Shown here piece after piece: positions 10,894 through 22,565 of a stretch of 64,000 bases of DNA. The translations under genes and the position numbers were made by a program. The notes below the pieces were generated by a model. It did not search any database and was not told where the DNA came from. It saw nothing but the letters and a program-made list of their open reading frames with translations. How positions within the stretch are numbered: the stretch's first letter is position 1; each line of letters opens with the position of its first letter. Source of the DNA: Ceratodon purpureus (Eukaryota; Streptophyta; Bryopsida; Pseudoditrichales; Ditrichaceae); contig CM026428.1 of the NCBI GenBank assembly GCA_014871385.1, positions 12,154,041 through 12,218,040 on the forward strand, written 5' to 3'.

Positions 10894-13800
10894 TCATTTT
10901 CGCCGCCTAGTATCTCTGGAAGTCTCTGCCCTGTAGGCATCTAAATTCGACCTTATCCACAACCTCTTCACGATCAGGGCATCTCTTACTCTATCACCTG
11001 TCATCACAAGCACGTTACTCAGTTCACCTTGAGCTCTTGAAATTGCATCAATGTATGACATCAAATCCTCTTCTCGCTGGTATAGGCCAGACGTAGTTTT
11101 GCTTAGTGTGATATCGACCTGCCGTTACAATAATACTACTTTCCAGATATTTCGGCTCCCAACTTCCGTCATCACGAGTTTCATAAGGTACTCACTCATG
11201 CTTCTCCAATTTGTCGAAGGGATTCCGAGGCAAGAGCGGGTCAGGTATGACGCATCATCCCAAGAATAAGGCATCTTCTTTATCCAGTAGCGCCAAACCC
11301 ACGATGCTTCCCATATTGCCAACTGCAATACACATTAAATAGGCACATGTCACCCCAGTGCAACAATCTGTTGAACGGGACAAAACCAATGGATCTTCTG
11401 GATGACATTGACTACCGGAATTTTAGATCTCTAGAACCAAAAGAAAACCTCAAACCTCACACTCAGAATATTAAACCATACAGGCAAATTTGCAATGTAG
11501 CGAATATATACTGTAGATCTGACCTTTCCGAGTGTGTAAGGCAAGAGAATAAATCTAACACCCAACAGTCTCCAAATGGTAGGCTGTTCAGCTCCTGAAA
11601 TCTGCAGGTCTAATTCCTTGCTCAAATCATCTGCACCCTCCACCCTTCTATTTCTTGGAGTCTTTTTCTTGCTGGTGACACCTCCACTACGTTCCAGTTC
11701 AAGTGCCTTCAGCTTGTTCTTGTATGCGGGTGTTTGTTTCACCATGTCCACCATCTGCAAAAAAGAATCACGTTGAGTGTAGACTAACCAAGGAATCAGG
11801 TACAAGAGCGACGACCTATGCGTGTCATATCTTCATTCTGTGTAATATATGCATATTTCATAACTGTAAATTTTACATATTATAGCTTGATTTCTTAAAA
11901 ACAATACTGGATCGGTACAATACTCTCGCAAACATACATAGACCTTCAAATATGGAAGGGTGAAACAATATAGACACTGTAGCCCACTCACCTGAGCATG
12001 ACGAATTTTCTCATTCAAAAACTGGAAGAATGACAACAAAACCAAGACACCAACAAGAACTGCGCGCAGATCCTGAAAAAAAAAGCTCTTGAATTAGCTC
12101 TACACCTTCAGATGAATCTCATTGTTCGGTAACATTCATCAGAAACCCATTCAAACAGGGAATGCAAGCATTGAACTCCTTACAAGCAAACATTCCCATG
12201 ATCCAATATTGCTCTTCAAAGAGACAACTTACCGCTTGAGGTCCGTAGTAAGCTTGATAATAGCGGGCAGTGTTATAAAAGAACTGCACAAATGCCACCT
12301 CAACTCTCAGAACTAAATAGTCTAAATGAATAAAGCTCAAACTAGCAAGATAGAAACCTTGATTCTAACTCAAATCTCAAATCAATTCACTAGAGTTCAG
12401 GCAATGACGAACATCGAAGTATGTCATTGTTTCTTTGACAAGCAAACCATGATGCAAAAAACTCATCTAGATAACATTCAAACCACGAGCTACACTATCA
12501 AACCTAAGTTTCGAGCCGAGAAGGTAGTAGCTACAAACCTGCTCTGGATGAGCAATGGCATAGTCATATTGCTCTCGCTTGGCTTCATCTTTTAAAATCT
12601 GGAACCACCCACAACGTCAGCAAACACAAAGCTAAATTTGCAATACCTATAAAGTACTGATGAGAATGATAACGTAGAAGAGGGAAATACATCCAGAAAG
12701 AGGAAAAGGCTGGACGACTTGGCTTATATAAAGGGAAAAATACCTCATAAGCAGTGGCAATTTTTTGGAATTTGAGCTTTGTATCTGGATCGGGATTTTT
12801 ATCTGGATGGCTGCATCACAATAAGAGAGAACAAATACCCGTCACCACGCATATAACAAGGCAAAAACAAAGCTCCAATAAATAAGGTATACTTCATGGG
12901 ACTTAGCAGCCAAAACTCAATTACAAGTGCTGCGCAAGTGAACATACTATTTGAGCGATAATTTGTAGTATGCTTTCTTGATGTCGGAAGGTGTTGCAGA
13001 TGTCGGTACCCTGTACAGCAAGGTCACACAAAAATTCATTAGCATCCCTGCTTCCAAGCGTCAAACCCGACATACAACACAGGAATACTCAAGTAATCAA
13101 ATCAATCATAAGGTATCCCTTGAATGGAATACATCGACGCTACCCTATCTCCCGGCACATCAGTAACATGCTCCAAGACTCTACCGAGATCCGCGTCCCA
13201 TCCACATACATACAAAAATGACACTCCTCCATTTCGGTTCTAAATATCCATTCAGCTAAAGATTAATTAAACTACATTTTTCAATGAATTGAATAATCTG
13301 TAAAAAGAGTGCATAGTCTTAAACCATCGTAAGTGCAGCCTTTTCCATAATACACAGATGCAGGGTTTTTTTTCCTTCACCAAAAAGTCATGCTCACTCC
13401 TTCACTGACACAAACGCAATTGCGCTTGTTTCACATGTACACTTCCTATGTTTGGTACAAGAAGTCCAAAATCCATTTCTAACCAATCTCTACAAGAAAT
13501 TCCAAAATGGAGGGCCGCCTCTAGCACTGATTCTAGACTCCCAAGAAGCCCGCACCAGCGATCAACACCAAATCAAAATTATAAACATTGACACAACTCT
13601 CCAACTCGTCAAAGTCATTCTAAAAAGACTAAGAATTAGAGGATTATGCAGTGGATTTTCAAAGAGAGAGAAGGACTTCGAGTTGTTTGACATGATTTCC
13701 CCCAAACACTACTTATTTCGAACTGGATTGCACCAACCAGCTCTAGGAGACAATGTCAGAAATAGTTAGATCAACACATGCTTTCTATATGAATCTTGAA

Positions 13801-14123
13801 AAACAACAAATCCAATCAACTGGAAGAAAAAACCGAAACCTCACCCAAAACCCTAAATCCGAGACAACCAATCCAACCAAGAACAACAACAACCAGCTGC
13901 ATTCCGACTCCACACCAGAACCCAGTCCATTCACACCAACACTCCACACATCACACAGGACGCGGAAACGCGATCGACAAAGACCAGAGCAGAATTCATA
14001 CCCCAGGAGGTCGTAGCAATCGTCCTCCTCGCAGTAGATGGCCGCGGCGGGAGTGAGGAGGTGGGAGAAGATGACGACCTGCAGGAGCAGCAGCACAGCA
14101 GCGGCTCGCCACGGCGCGGCCAT
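10894..14123 (-). CDS. DNAJC25-like ER membrane J-protein (dnaJ 50/ERdj7 type)
   Basis: Nine exons on the minus strand: 14123-14002, 13010-12948, 12810-12744, 12598-12539, 12283-12233, 12072-11992, 11754-11524, 11322-11196, 10997-10894. All junctions are GT-AG and in phase; 301 aa. Residues 1-28 are a signal peptide ending in TPAAA. The J domain follows (CYDLLGV, IKKAYYKLSLKYHPDKNP, FQKIATAYEILKDEAKREQYD), with the co-chaperone motif HPD split from its Tyr across exons 2 and 3. Two hydrophobic segments follow, DLRAVLVGVLVLLSFFQFL and a second around WRLLGVRFILLPYTLGK. The C-terminus has LIVKRLWIRSNLDAY and a basic tail RRRK. This matches animal DNAJC25 and its plant counterparts: an ER membrane protein with a luminal J domain expected to stimulate BiP-type Hsp70. 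The function itself is inferred from family membership. Confidence 0.93.
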
Positions 14124-15559
14124 GGCTGCGGAGGAGGATTGCGAGCGCAGAGTCGGGAGTGGCGTCGCCTCCGCGGAGGTAGTCTCCCCTGGTGGCTATG
14201 GCGACGGCGTCTCCGGGCCTCTGCAAAAGTTTGCGCATGCTTTTTCACGGCGCAAAAAGGTTGGGTTGCTTTTTCGGTGGGCTGCCTTTTGCTTTTGCAG
14301 AGCGATGAGGCAAGTTCATAAAAGGCGATGCTGGCTTTCGTCCTTCCAAGGTGGAGTTCACCTGCTCTATTAACTCTACTCTAGTAGGTACCATAGTTGG
14401 TTCATCTAAAAATATTTCTAGAAAATAATGGGAACAGAAAAAATATTGGGAAATCAATATGATAGGAACCGGAAATGAAATCATTTTTTTAGTTATGTTT
14501 TTTTGTTTTGAAGTTTTTCCGGGTATTTTTAGGAATTTTGTACAAAAGTAAAGATTGAGGTATTTTATTTTTTTGGGAGAGTTAACATTTTATTTTTATT
14601 TTCTAAGTGGAATGTTGGCTTGATGGGTGGGAACACTAGTGTAGTGTTATGGTATGGACTTGGTGTCACAATGGGCCATGCTATAGTAATAGGGTAGAAA
14701 GTAGTGCATATTCAAATGAATGTTCATTTTTTATGAAAAAATAAGGTTTGATTTTCAAATAGTAAATTTATTGGTTTTTTTCAAATAAATTTTAATGAAT
14801 ATAGCTTAGATGGATTTATAATAGTCAAATGTCACTAAAAATAACTTCTTATAGTTTCTATTCTTTTTTTTTAAGATTTTTTTATTTTAGAATTTTAGAA
14901 TTTTGTTTTCAACAAACGAGCTATTGTACCATGGTATTCTTTATTATAATAAAGCAATTTCATTTAAATTACATTTTGAAATTAATGTCATGGCTAGAAT
15001 GTAATCTCTTTTTGAATTTGGGCTTGAAGCATGGCACATAGCAACTACACCCTTACATGAGAGTATGTAAACATAGTTCAGTGGAACTTTTCATTCAAAG
15101 ATATTATATTTTCATTCATTTTTTTTTCAAATTCAAAAGGTAAAAATATGATGTAATTGTTGAATTTCTTGATTAGTTCTATTATACCAAGTTTTTTACA
15201 TGAATATTATTGTTTATGTATCTAAATTGAAATTTTAAATTAATAAAAGGAAATTAATCACAAAAACCCTTAAATCAAAAGCTCCAAAAAGTTAAAGTAT
15301 GATAGAAAAACCATTCATAATGTTATAGCCTAAAAAACATTCAATATTTACAAATCTTTTTGGTTTTAAATAAATAAATTTATAAAAATCATATTTTAAA
15401 AATGTCTTCATATTACAATATCATATTCTCAATGACATTTAATTATTGAATCATAAAAAATTATAAATGGAGAATAATTTAAAACAAGTAATATGATACA
15501 ATTTAAAATCTATTTAGTGAGATTACGTTTAAAAGAACAAAATTTAATTTATATTGGCA
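14124..15559. other. Gene promoter followed by AT-rich spacer
   Basis: 14124-14390 is GC-balanced and should contain the promoter and 5' UTR of the DNAJC25-like gene. From about 14390 the sequence changes abruptly to long A/T runs and stays so through the armadillo gene. No ORF or repeat with clear ends is visible in 14400-15559. Confidence 0.5.
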
Positions 15560-18500
15560 TCAGAAGATAAAGGGTGGAGATTCTGCTTCATCTTCAATTC
15601 CAAGGTCAGTAAGAGCAGTTGAACCAGCATCTTTACAAATCTCATGAGTATCTTTAGCTTTCCGGATCAATGGCTCTAAACCCTTTTCAAGGCTGATAGG
15701 CCTATACATTAAAAAAAATATTTTTTATTTTTTATGTTTACATAATTTATAGATCTTACTTACATCATTGAAAACATAAACTTGAGATTAGAAAACAAAG
15801 ACACCTCATGCAAATAAGACTCAAAAGAACAAAAACGCTTCATGTACACTTCTTGTATCAAAATCCTTTTTCCACATAACTTATCATTTTAACTTGAAAT
15901 TATAATTTATTACTAAATTGATGATTAAAAAAATATCATTTAAATCAACATTCACATTTCCTTGGATATAGTGACATATTAGAAGTTTTTAAAAAATAAT
16001 AAGAAGAATTGTATTTCTTATACAAGTCTTGTAGAAGTAAGATTTAAGTAATAAATAGAACATCATGTACAATACATTAAATTTCTTTTTACGTCAAAGA
16101 CTTTTTTTTAGTATAAAGAGATTTTGAAACTTGATACCTATGAAAACAACATATGCATTTAGAGTACATATAAGTTATTATAAACTTCTTTAGAATACAC
16201 AACAAACCTATTCTCTGGATTTTGAATATTTAAGTTTCCAATCATTAAACAAGCTTGACAAAGCATCTTAGGCTCATTTGGATGAGCTTCCATTAGCTCT
16301 ACTGCAAGATCCAAAGCTCCTGCTTCAACTGCTTCTTTTACATGTTGCGGTGGACGTAGTGTTAAAGTGGTTATGGCTGCAAAACCCTACAACTTAAATG
16401 CATTTAGTCAATATTAATCAACAAAGATTCACTCAACATGTACAATTATAAATACATAACTCTGTCCAAAATATAATTTGTTTTTGCAAAATAGCTATAA
16501 ACATGAAAATAATTATTACTACAAATTTACAAAAAAAAAAATTGCATTATTCAATTATTTAAAATTGTATGCCATCATCAAGGTGATAAGGTTGTTTGTT
16601 AACAATGATATGCATTCATTCACTTGGAGTAAATATAGGAAAAAATACAATTAATTGTAACTAGTTTTTTACTCATTAAATTAGTTGTAATAAAAATTGA
16701 GTTGAGAAATTTAAATATATTGTATAAACTTAAGTTTATTGTTTTGAATAGTACAGTTGTAGGAATTTTAGTTTCTATATTTTCATAAATGAAGTCATAA
16801 GACAAATACCTCTAATAATACTGATGGTTCTTCATGATATGTTTTCATAAGCTGGATAATGCTTTTCAATCCATCGTTTCTCACTATTTCATCCTTGTTT
16901 GCATCACTACATGCAAGCTACAATTCCTTTCCAAAATGATGGAAGTCAATTAATTACTAAAGATTTGCATAACAGTATTAACTTCCAATGTTCTTTAAGT
17001 TATATCCGAAGATAATATTGACTAATCTTTACGATAGTATTGACTTTTAATGCTTTAAATTCACCACATTTTTTAATTTGTTAATCTCATAGGGAAATTA
17101 ACGCCAATTTTTGTGTTTTAAAAAGACAATAAAAAATATAAAATTGCATTTATAAAAGAATTTAACCTGAGATAAAAGTGCACATAGATTACGTCCAACA
17201 ACAGCATTGGGGTGTTTACACGCATATTCAAAAAACTCAAGAATCATAATAATACCACCTTCTTGAGCAAAATTTGTACATATTTCATCCTAAAAACAAA
17301 CACATCACTGTATTAAGCAACTTATTTTCATAAATCATATAATACTAAATATAATATTTGTCTATCAAATTTATTTATTTAATATTAAATGATATTGTAT
17401 ATTTCACCAAAACTCAAAAATATACCAATTTCTAAAATTGAGTAAATGAGGAAGATTTGTAAATATATAAAAAATAAATTCCATTTTTTAATTAGATTAA
17501 AAACGTTATCATAAAAGAAATATTAGAGGAGAATGCCAATCTTCAACAAAATACTATTCAATGCATACAACTCATATTAAACTTATATTTTTAAAATTAA
17601 TAATATCAAGTAGAAGTTCTTTACATTAACAACTAAACTCTTAAGAGTCAGACATAGAGATGGTAGGAGGGGCATGGTCTTGCATTTTTGAGGAATAATC
17701 TCAAGAAAGGCTTCTATTGCTCCAACTTTTGCAAGTCTCATTGCATTTACAAAACCCTACATGAAGACAAATTTATCCTCTAATACCTTTAGATTACTCT
17801 TTATTGATACATTATTATATAAAATCTTATAAATGATCATTTAACTTTTAAAAACCACTACCTTTTACATGCCTTCTAAGTGATAACTTCATATCAATGT
17901 ATATATAGAAAATAGATCGTACTAAAGACCATATACATACTTCCGTCCTAAAATCTCATGGCACCCGTAAATAGAGAATTTATAGAAATCTTTTGAAGTA
18001 AAAAAATACATAAAGAGGCAAAAATTTAATTCAATATCTGCATTTGAGCAATTTAAGTCTAACGGCTGACTCAAACTATGCCCAAACTTTGAGAGACTGT
18101 TGGTTTGGACCAATCAAAATGTTGAAATGCACAAAGTCCGGCCTCTCGCCCTTCACACTAGGGTCAAAGTCCAAAGGATGTTGCCTCCAAAAAGAGCCTA
18201 AGTATCATCACTTTCAAGAAGTTATGGCACCAAGTCGACAACCTCTCGAGCAATAGTTTTGGTCGGGCAAAATGATCGACCCAAATTTTTGTGAAGAGGT
18301 CAAATCGTTTTTTCATTGGACTCGACCTCTCAACATAGCTTTGGCCAGAAAGGTGACGTCGTCCTCTCAAGTAAGGCATAGTGTGAACTCACCCTAAAAG
18401 GATTCTAGGCTTTAAAAACCAATCAATTTTTAAACCTTGTTCATGATTACAATCATTCAATTAGATACATTTGATAAGAAGGATATACACTTTAAGATTC

Positions 18501-20555
18501 ATCATACTTATATTAGAATTACATCACAATTACATTAGAAGCAGGAAATTGATCATCGTCTGCAATTGTCAACGAGCAAATGGCATCACATGCAGCTTGA
18601 AGTGCTGCACCATCGGAACCGAGTTCCTCTGCGTGGAATTTAAGATAAGTAACAAGTACTTCATCAGCTCCCAAGTCCATGAACCTTTCCCTTAAAATAT
18701 CATTGTTTTTGGCTGCCAAAGCTAAAGCATTTGCTGCTAGGCAAGATAGTTCGCGTATCATGTAATTGAAAGGTTCCTGTTGAATTAACAGTCAACACAT
18801 TGAGTTGAATTTTGACACTTTGAAGAATATATACATTTTGATTTGCACTAAATGTCTTTGAATTGGCTATTGAATACAAGAAATACATTCCCATTCCACT
18901 ATATATATATATTTTTTTTTTAAATTCAATAACTTCATTATGTTACACTAAATATTGTCAAGAAGTTAAAACAAAAATTTATGTTTATTTATGAAATTTC
19001 TTCATTAAAATTTAACATAGCAAAAACAAAAAATTGTGATCATAAATATGAAGTACCTCACTTTCCATAGCTAAAGCTTCCAAAATAAATTGTGGACCGT
19101 TGGCCTTTAAAAATGTTTCTTTGCCGTTTTTGTCTAAAGAAGTATCCTAGGAAGGAAATAAAAAAACTATGAGTAATATTAATAAAAATTCTTGTTGAAA
19201 TTTGATAAATATCAATGGATAGATTATTCAAAATCATTTAACTTATAGACTTGATCTTTTCCAAAATAATCATAATTATAATGTATCTATATAATTTTTG
19301 AACAAAGTTATTTTTAATGTGCCGTGTTCATCACAAGCAAACTCTTAGAACTTAATTTTTCCATGTGATTATGATGTCAATAAGAATGTCAATGAAATAC
19401 ATGATTCATGTTGAAAAATTATAATTTTATTGATGTGATATATTTTATCAATTCATTACTATGCCTTATTTGAATCAACCTCTATATAAATAATACAATA
19501 GTGCTAGATAAAGTTGATGAATTTCATTTTATAAGAAAAAAGTTTATTCTTCAACAAATGAATTAGTTGGACTTTATTGAACCTAAAAGGATTAAAATGA
19601 TAGCTGAAATGATTTTTTTTTGTTTTTGTTTTTATAATTATTAATTTTTTAATTAAAGCATTTAAGATTTTTTTTGAACGACCTTATACTTAGTTGCAAT
19701 ATGCCTAAATTCTATACAATCACAAATAAAATTTCAAAATAGAATTTGATCTCCTTATAAATATTAATCACAGATATACCATGGTATTACTTTATAAATA
19801 ATTGTTTATATAAATAACAGTGAAAGGAACTTTGAAATCACCTTCGATACATCCAAGAAGAATTCTCAAAGCAAGGCTACTCCATGTTATTCTATATGTC
19901 TTTAAAGCGTAGTATGCTTGTATGCTTCTTTGTATGCCTTCATATTTTATTATATATTGAATATTTTCTGGTTCACTTTTAATACATAGTTTTTCAATCT
20001 TTTGCAAAGCTTCTATAAGGGTCTCAAAGAGTGTTTGGACTCTCTCAGGTTCTACATAGTTAAATTTAAATGAAATTTCAATAATGACATTTATCATTAA
20101 CATCATTAATTAATTGATGGTAAAAAAATACAATAAATGATTAAAGGTAAACTATGTTTACAACTGCATGTTTTATTAAAATTTTATTATTTGTCCTGTT
20201 TGATTTTTTTTTATAAATATGACTACTATAACAAATCAATGTGATCTTTACCGTTTCAAAAGAAAACTTGTTTTATTAATCTTTGAATCAATATAAGTTT
20301 AATTTGCTTATGTGGTTAAAAAGATTAGAACTTTATAAAGTGATTTCATTTGTTGCTTTGCAAGCAATGATTTTGTTCTACAAAGGTCATAAGGTTACCT
20401 GATTGTTTATCTTCCCAATCAATATAGCTGCCATCTTCAAGTCGCAAAAGGAGCAAACTCTTATCAAGTTCATTCATTTTTTTTTCTATGTAATGCTCAC
20501 GGTCAATTGTTTCTATATCAATTTCATCATTGAGAATACTTAATACATGAACCAT
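15560..20555 (-). CDS. Armadillo-repeat protein, ARMC6-like
   Basis: Nine exons on the minus strand: 20555-20399, 20051-19831, 19146-19057, 18776-18534, 17756-17625, 17289-17167, 16917-16810, 16386-16208, 15701-15560; 464 aa. Every join is GT-AG and keeps frame, and most introns are phase 0, so single exons encode about one armadillo repeat each. Repeat-like helices include ELSCLAANALALAAKN, ALQAACDAICSL, GAIEAFLEIIP, AVVGRNLCALLSQ, KSIIQLMKTY and AVEAGALDLAVELMEAHP. The C-terminus (LEKGLEPLIRKAKDTHEICKDA, then ALTDLGIEDE) resembles the end of ARMC6 proteins. The first 75 residues do not match the ARMC6 N-terminus as I know it, so the gene could be a diverged paralog. Function is unknown; such repeats are protein-binding scaffolds. 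Codons and introns are strongly AT-biased compared with neighbouring genes, but nothing suggests decay. The donor of exon 2 (AAA|GTTCCT) is the weakest call. Confidence 0.8.
18040..18420. other. Less AT-rich insert within an armadillo-gene intron
   Basis: The intron between the exons at 18534-18776 and 17625-17756 contains about 380 bases of balanced composition (with phrases such as CGGCCTCTCGCCC and CGACCTCTC), unlike the A/T runs on either side. The boundaries look like an insertion, perhaps a transposon fragment. I could not define terminal repeats or a target duplication. Confidence 0.3.
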
Positions 20556-20902
20556 ATTATATATTATAAATTAAATTAATGATGAATTAATAATTCATAA
20601 TGCCATGCCATAGGATATTATCAATTGTCAATACCAAAAAATTCAAAATGCATAAAGAGATGAGTAGCTTCTACTTTCCACTTTAATCATGAAAAAGTCA
20701 ACAACATTTTTTTTCTCCAATGAATAAATAATATTAAACCTTAACATTTTCACTTGTAGAAGAGAAAACACAATGATTTTTACAGTGATATGAAGCATTG
20801 TATACATCATTGTTCAATTTCCAACACATAATTCTTATTGAAATAACGGAACCCAAATCAAATTGAAAAGGAGTGAACTCCACCATAAAAAGGAGTAAAT
20901 TA
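20556..20902. other. AT-rich spacer upstream of armadillo gene
   Basis: Probable promoter and 5' UTR of the armadillo gene. It is interrupted on its far side by the TIR element that begins at 20903. No gene is seen. Confidence 0.4.
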
Positions 20903-21734
20903 ACCCCTAAACGGCCATTGTCCTAGAATGGGTGTTTTTGAAATTTGGGCAGGTTCCTAAAAATTCAAATTTACTTGAAAAATTTTGAATTTTTTTGAGG
21001 AGAAAGGTTTTTTCAAGAGGTTTATGGGGATATTTTTTTTTTTTTTTTGGATGAACTGGGTAAAAGTTATGCTTCTCTGAGCATAAAACGCCCTTCCACG
21101 GGCAGGCTCTCAGCCACTGTGAATGCAACAATTTCTGCCCAAAACTGCCCAAAATTGCCTAAAGACGAAACTTTGAAATTCCGTCAAAAATTGAGATTTT
21201 CATATTTTTCAAAAATAAAAATTTCTATGTATAGATAAAGTAGTAGAGCATGTTCCCTCCGTTTGGATTTTCAATTCAAAATTTATTCATATGCTATTTT
21301 TATTGTCAAAAAACGGCCTTTGTTTGTGAATTTCAGTATACCCCGTATCGGAAAATGATTTTTTTGGCAACCTTCCACAACTTTTTTGAATATAATTTTT
21401 TTTATCACAATTAGCTAACTCAATCTTCTTTGACGTTCATCAAAACCCCCAAAATCCATAATGCAAAAAAATGGTTTTTTGGGTCTTCAAAACTCTACTG
21501 TTCCCTTTTCGCGCAGGGAAAAAAACTTGTTTTTCAACTTTGAACATTACGATCTTGCAATCGGTAAGGAATGAGTGTGTAAGATTTGGTGGACATGTAG
21601 ACATAGAAGTTAGCTACAAGATCTTACGGTTTGTTGTACTAAATAAGACCCCAACTTTGCAAAATCCACCTTGCTTTGGAGAGGGGCTGTTTTCAGGCAA
21701 TTTTGATGGAAAACACCCTTGGCCGTTTAGGGGT
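20903..21734. mobile_element. Non-autonomous TIR element, TA target duplication
   Basis: An 832-bp element bounded by perfect 14-base terminal inverted repeats: left end ACCCCTAAACGGCC at 20903-20916, right end its reverse complement at 21721-21734. A second shared block, GGGTGTTTT, follows 14 bases further in on the left and 2 bases further in on the right. It is flanked on each side by TA (20901-20902 and 21735-21736), the target duplication of the Tc1/mariner superfamily. The interior has no transposase; the longest open stretch (21471-21737) runs out through the right terminus and is not a credible gene. It is probably a deletion derivative or MITE-class element mobilised by a mariner-type transposase. 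Its TIR differs from that of the pogo-like element at 29155, so that element is not its obvious source. Confidence 0.75.
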
Positions 21735-21881
21735 TAACCACTTCATAAGTTTTGTCTTTTCAACAATGTCTGATCACTCCAACACTCATTTACATAATTA
21801 CCAAAAAACCAAGGGCAATCATTTGAAAGTATGAAGCAAGACAAATAAAAAGAGTCTCAAAAATACAGAGTGAAGATTTTT

Positions 21882-22565
21882 TTAAATTTTAAAATTTTGT
21901 TTATTATTATTTATTTTAGTTTTGAAGAACCTGCCTGAAATGGTTGTTTCATCTTTAGCAGAAGGAGGCGGAACTTGGGCTGTATTATCATTCCAAGGAG
22001 TCGGAACTCGTTCTGTATCAGCATTCCACGGAGGCTGCGCTTGCTGTACAGTCAAAGGGGGCCGGACAATTTGCCCGGTAATGTCATGTGCAGGCTGTTG
22101 AGACTGAGCATCCATGGTATCATTTCTACCCATGGGAGGCTGCACTTGCTCTTTCTTGGCCGCAACAGGGTCATCAAATTCCAATTTAAAATCATCAGCC
22201 AGCGGGTGCTTCTCCAGGGTTTCTTTGCTTTGATCCATCATGGGGGGCTTTACATCCTCCACTTTGTCAACATTTTTAGTAGCCGGAAGCTGATTATTGA
22301 TCTCAGTGCCCTTATGAACCGTAGTCTCTGAAGACCCCGCAATTGGGTTATTATCATCATTCTGAGGTGGTGAAGGCTCTGAAACAATTGCCATTTTCTC
22401 CGCACTGGTCTTTGCAGATTCTGTGTCCTTGTCGACTTCAGCAATAAGAGGGTTGACATCCTTATCAGTTGCACCTGGAGGAGGGTTCACAACCTTTGGA
22501 AGCCTGCGTCCTTGCTCCATGTCCATGGTAGAAATGGAATTATTATTTTCAGATGTTTTCTCCAT
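21882..22565 (-). CDS. Proline-rich orphan protein with short degenerate repeats
   Basis: Open frame of 227 codons from ATG 22565 to the stop at 21882. The frame is also open upstream to 22589, but without ATG. The product is hydrophilic and probably disordered, rich in Pro, Asp, Asn, Lys and Thr, with no signal peptide or membrane segment. The second half has about four to five imperfect units of roughly 11-15 residues, each carrying a V/A-x-PP core: VQPPMGRND, VRPPLTVQQ, AQPPWNADTERV, PTPWNDNTAQV, PPPSAKDET. I recognise no family. A donor-like site (GGCAG|GTTCTTC) near the end means the last residues might be intron. The length and regular composition argue against chance in this AT-rich region, but expression is unproven. 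It lies divergent to nothing obvious and upstream of the armadillo gene on the same strand. Confidence 0.5.
   Translation of the reverse strand: MEKTSENNNSISTMDMEQGRRLPKVVNPPPGATDKDVNPLIAEVDKDTESAKTSAEKMAIVSEPSPPQNDDNNPIAGSSETTVHKGTEINNQLPATKNVDKVEDVKPPMMDQSKETLEKHPLADDFKLEFDDPVAAKKEQVQPPMGRNDTMDAQSQQPAHDITGQIVRPPLTVQQAQPPWNADTERVPTPWNDNTAQVPPPSAKDETTISGRFFKTKINNNKQNFKI

Noticed and set aside
20903-21734. Non-autonomous derivative of the pogo element at 29155
   Set aside because: The inverted termini share no sequence beyond the TA target site.
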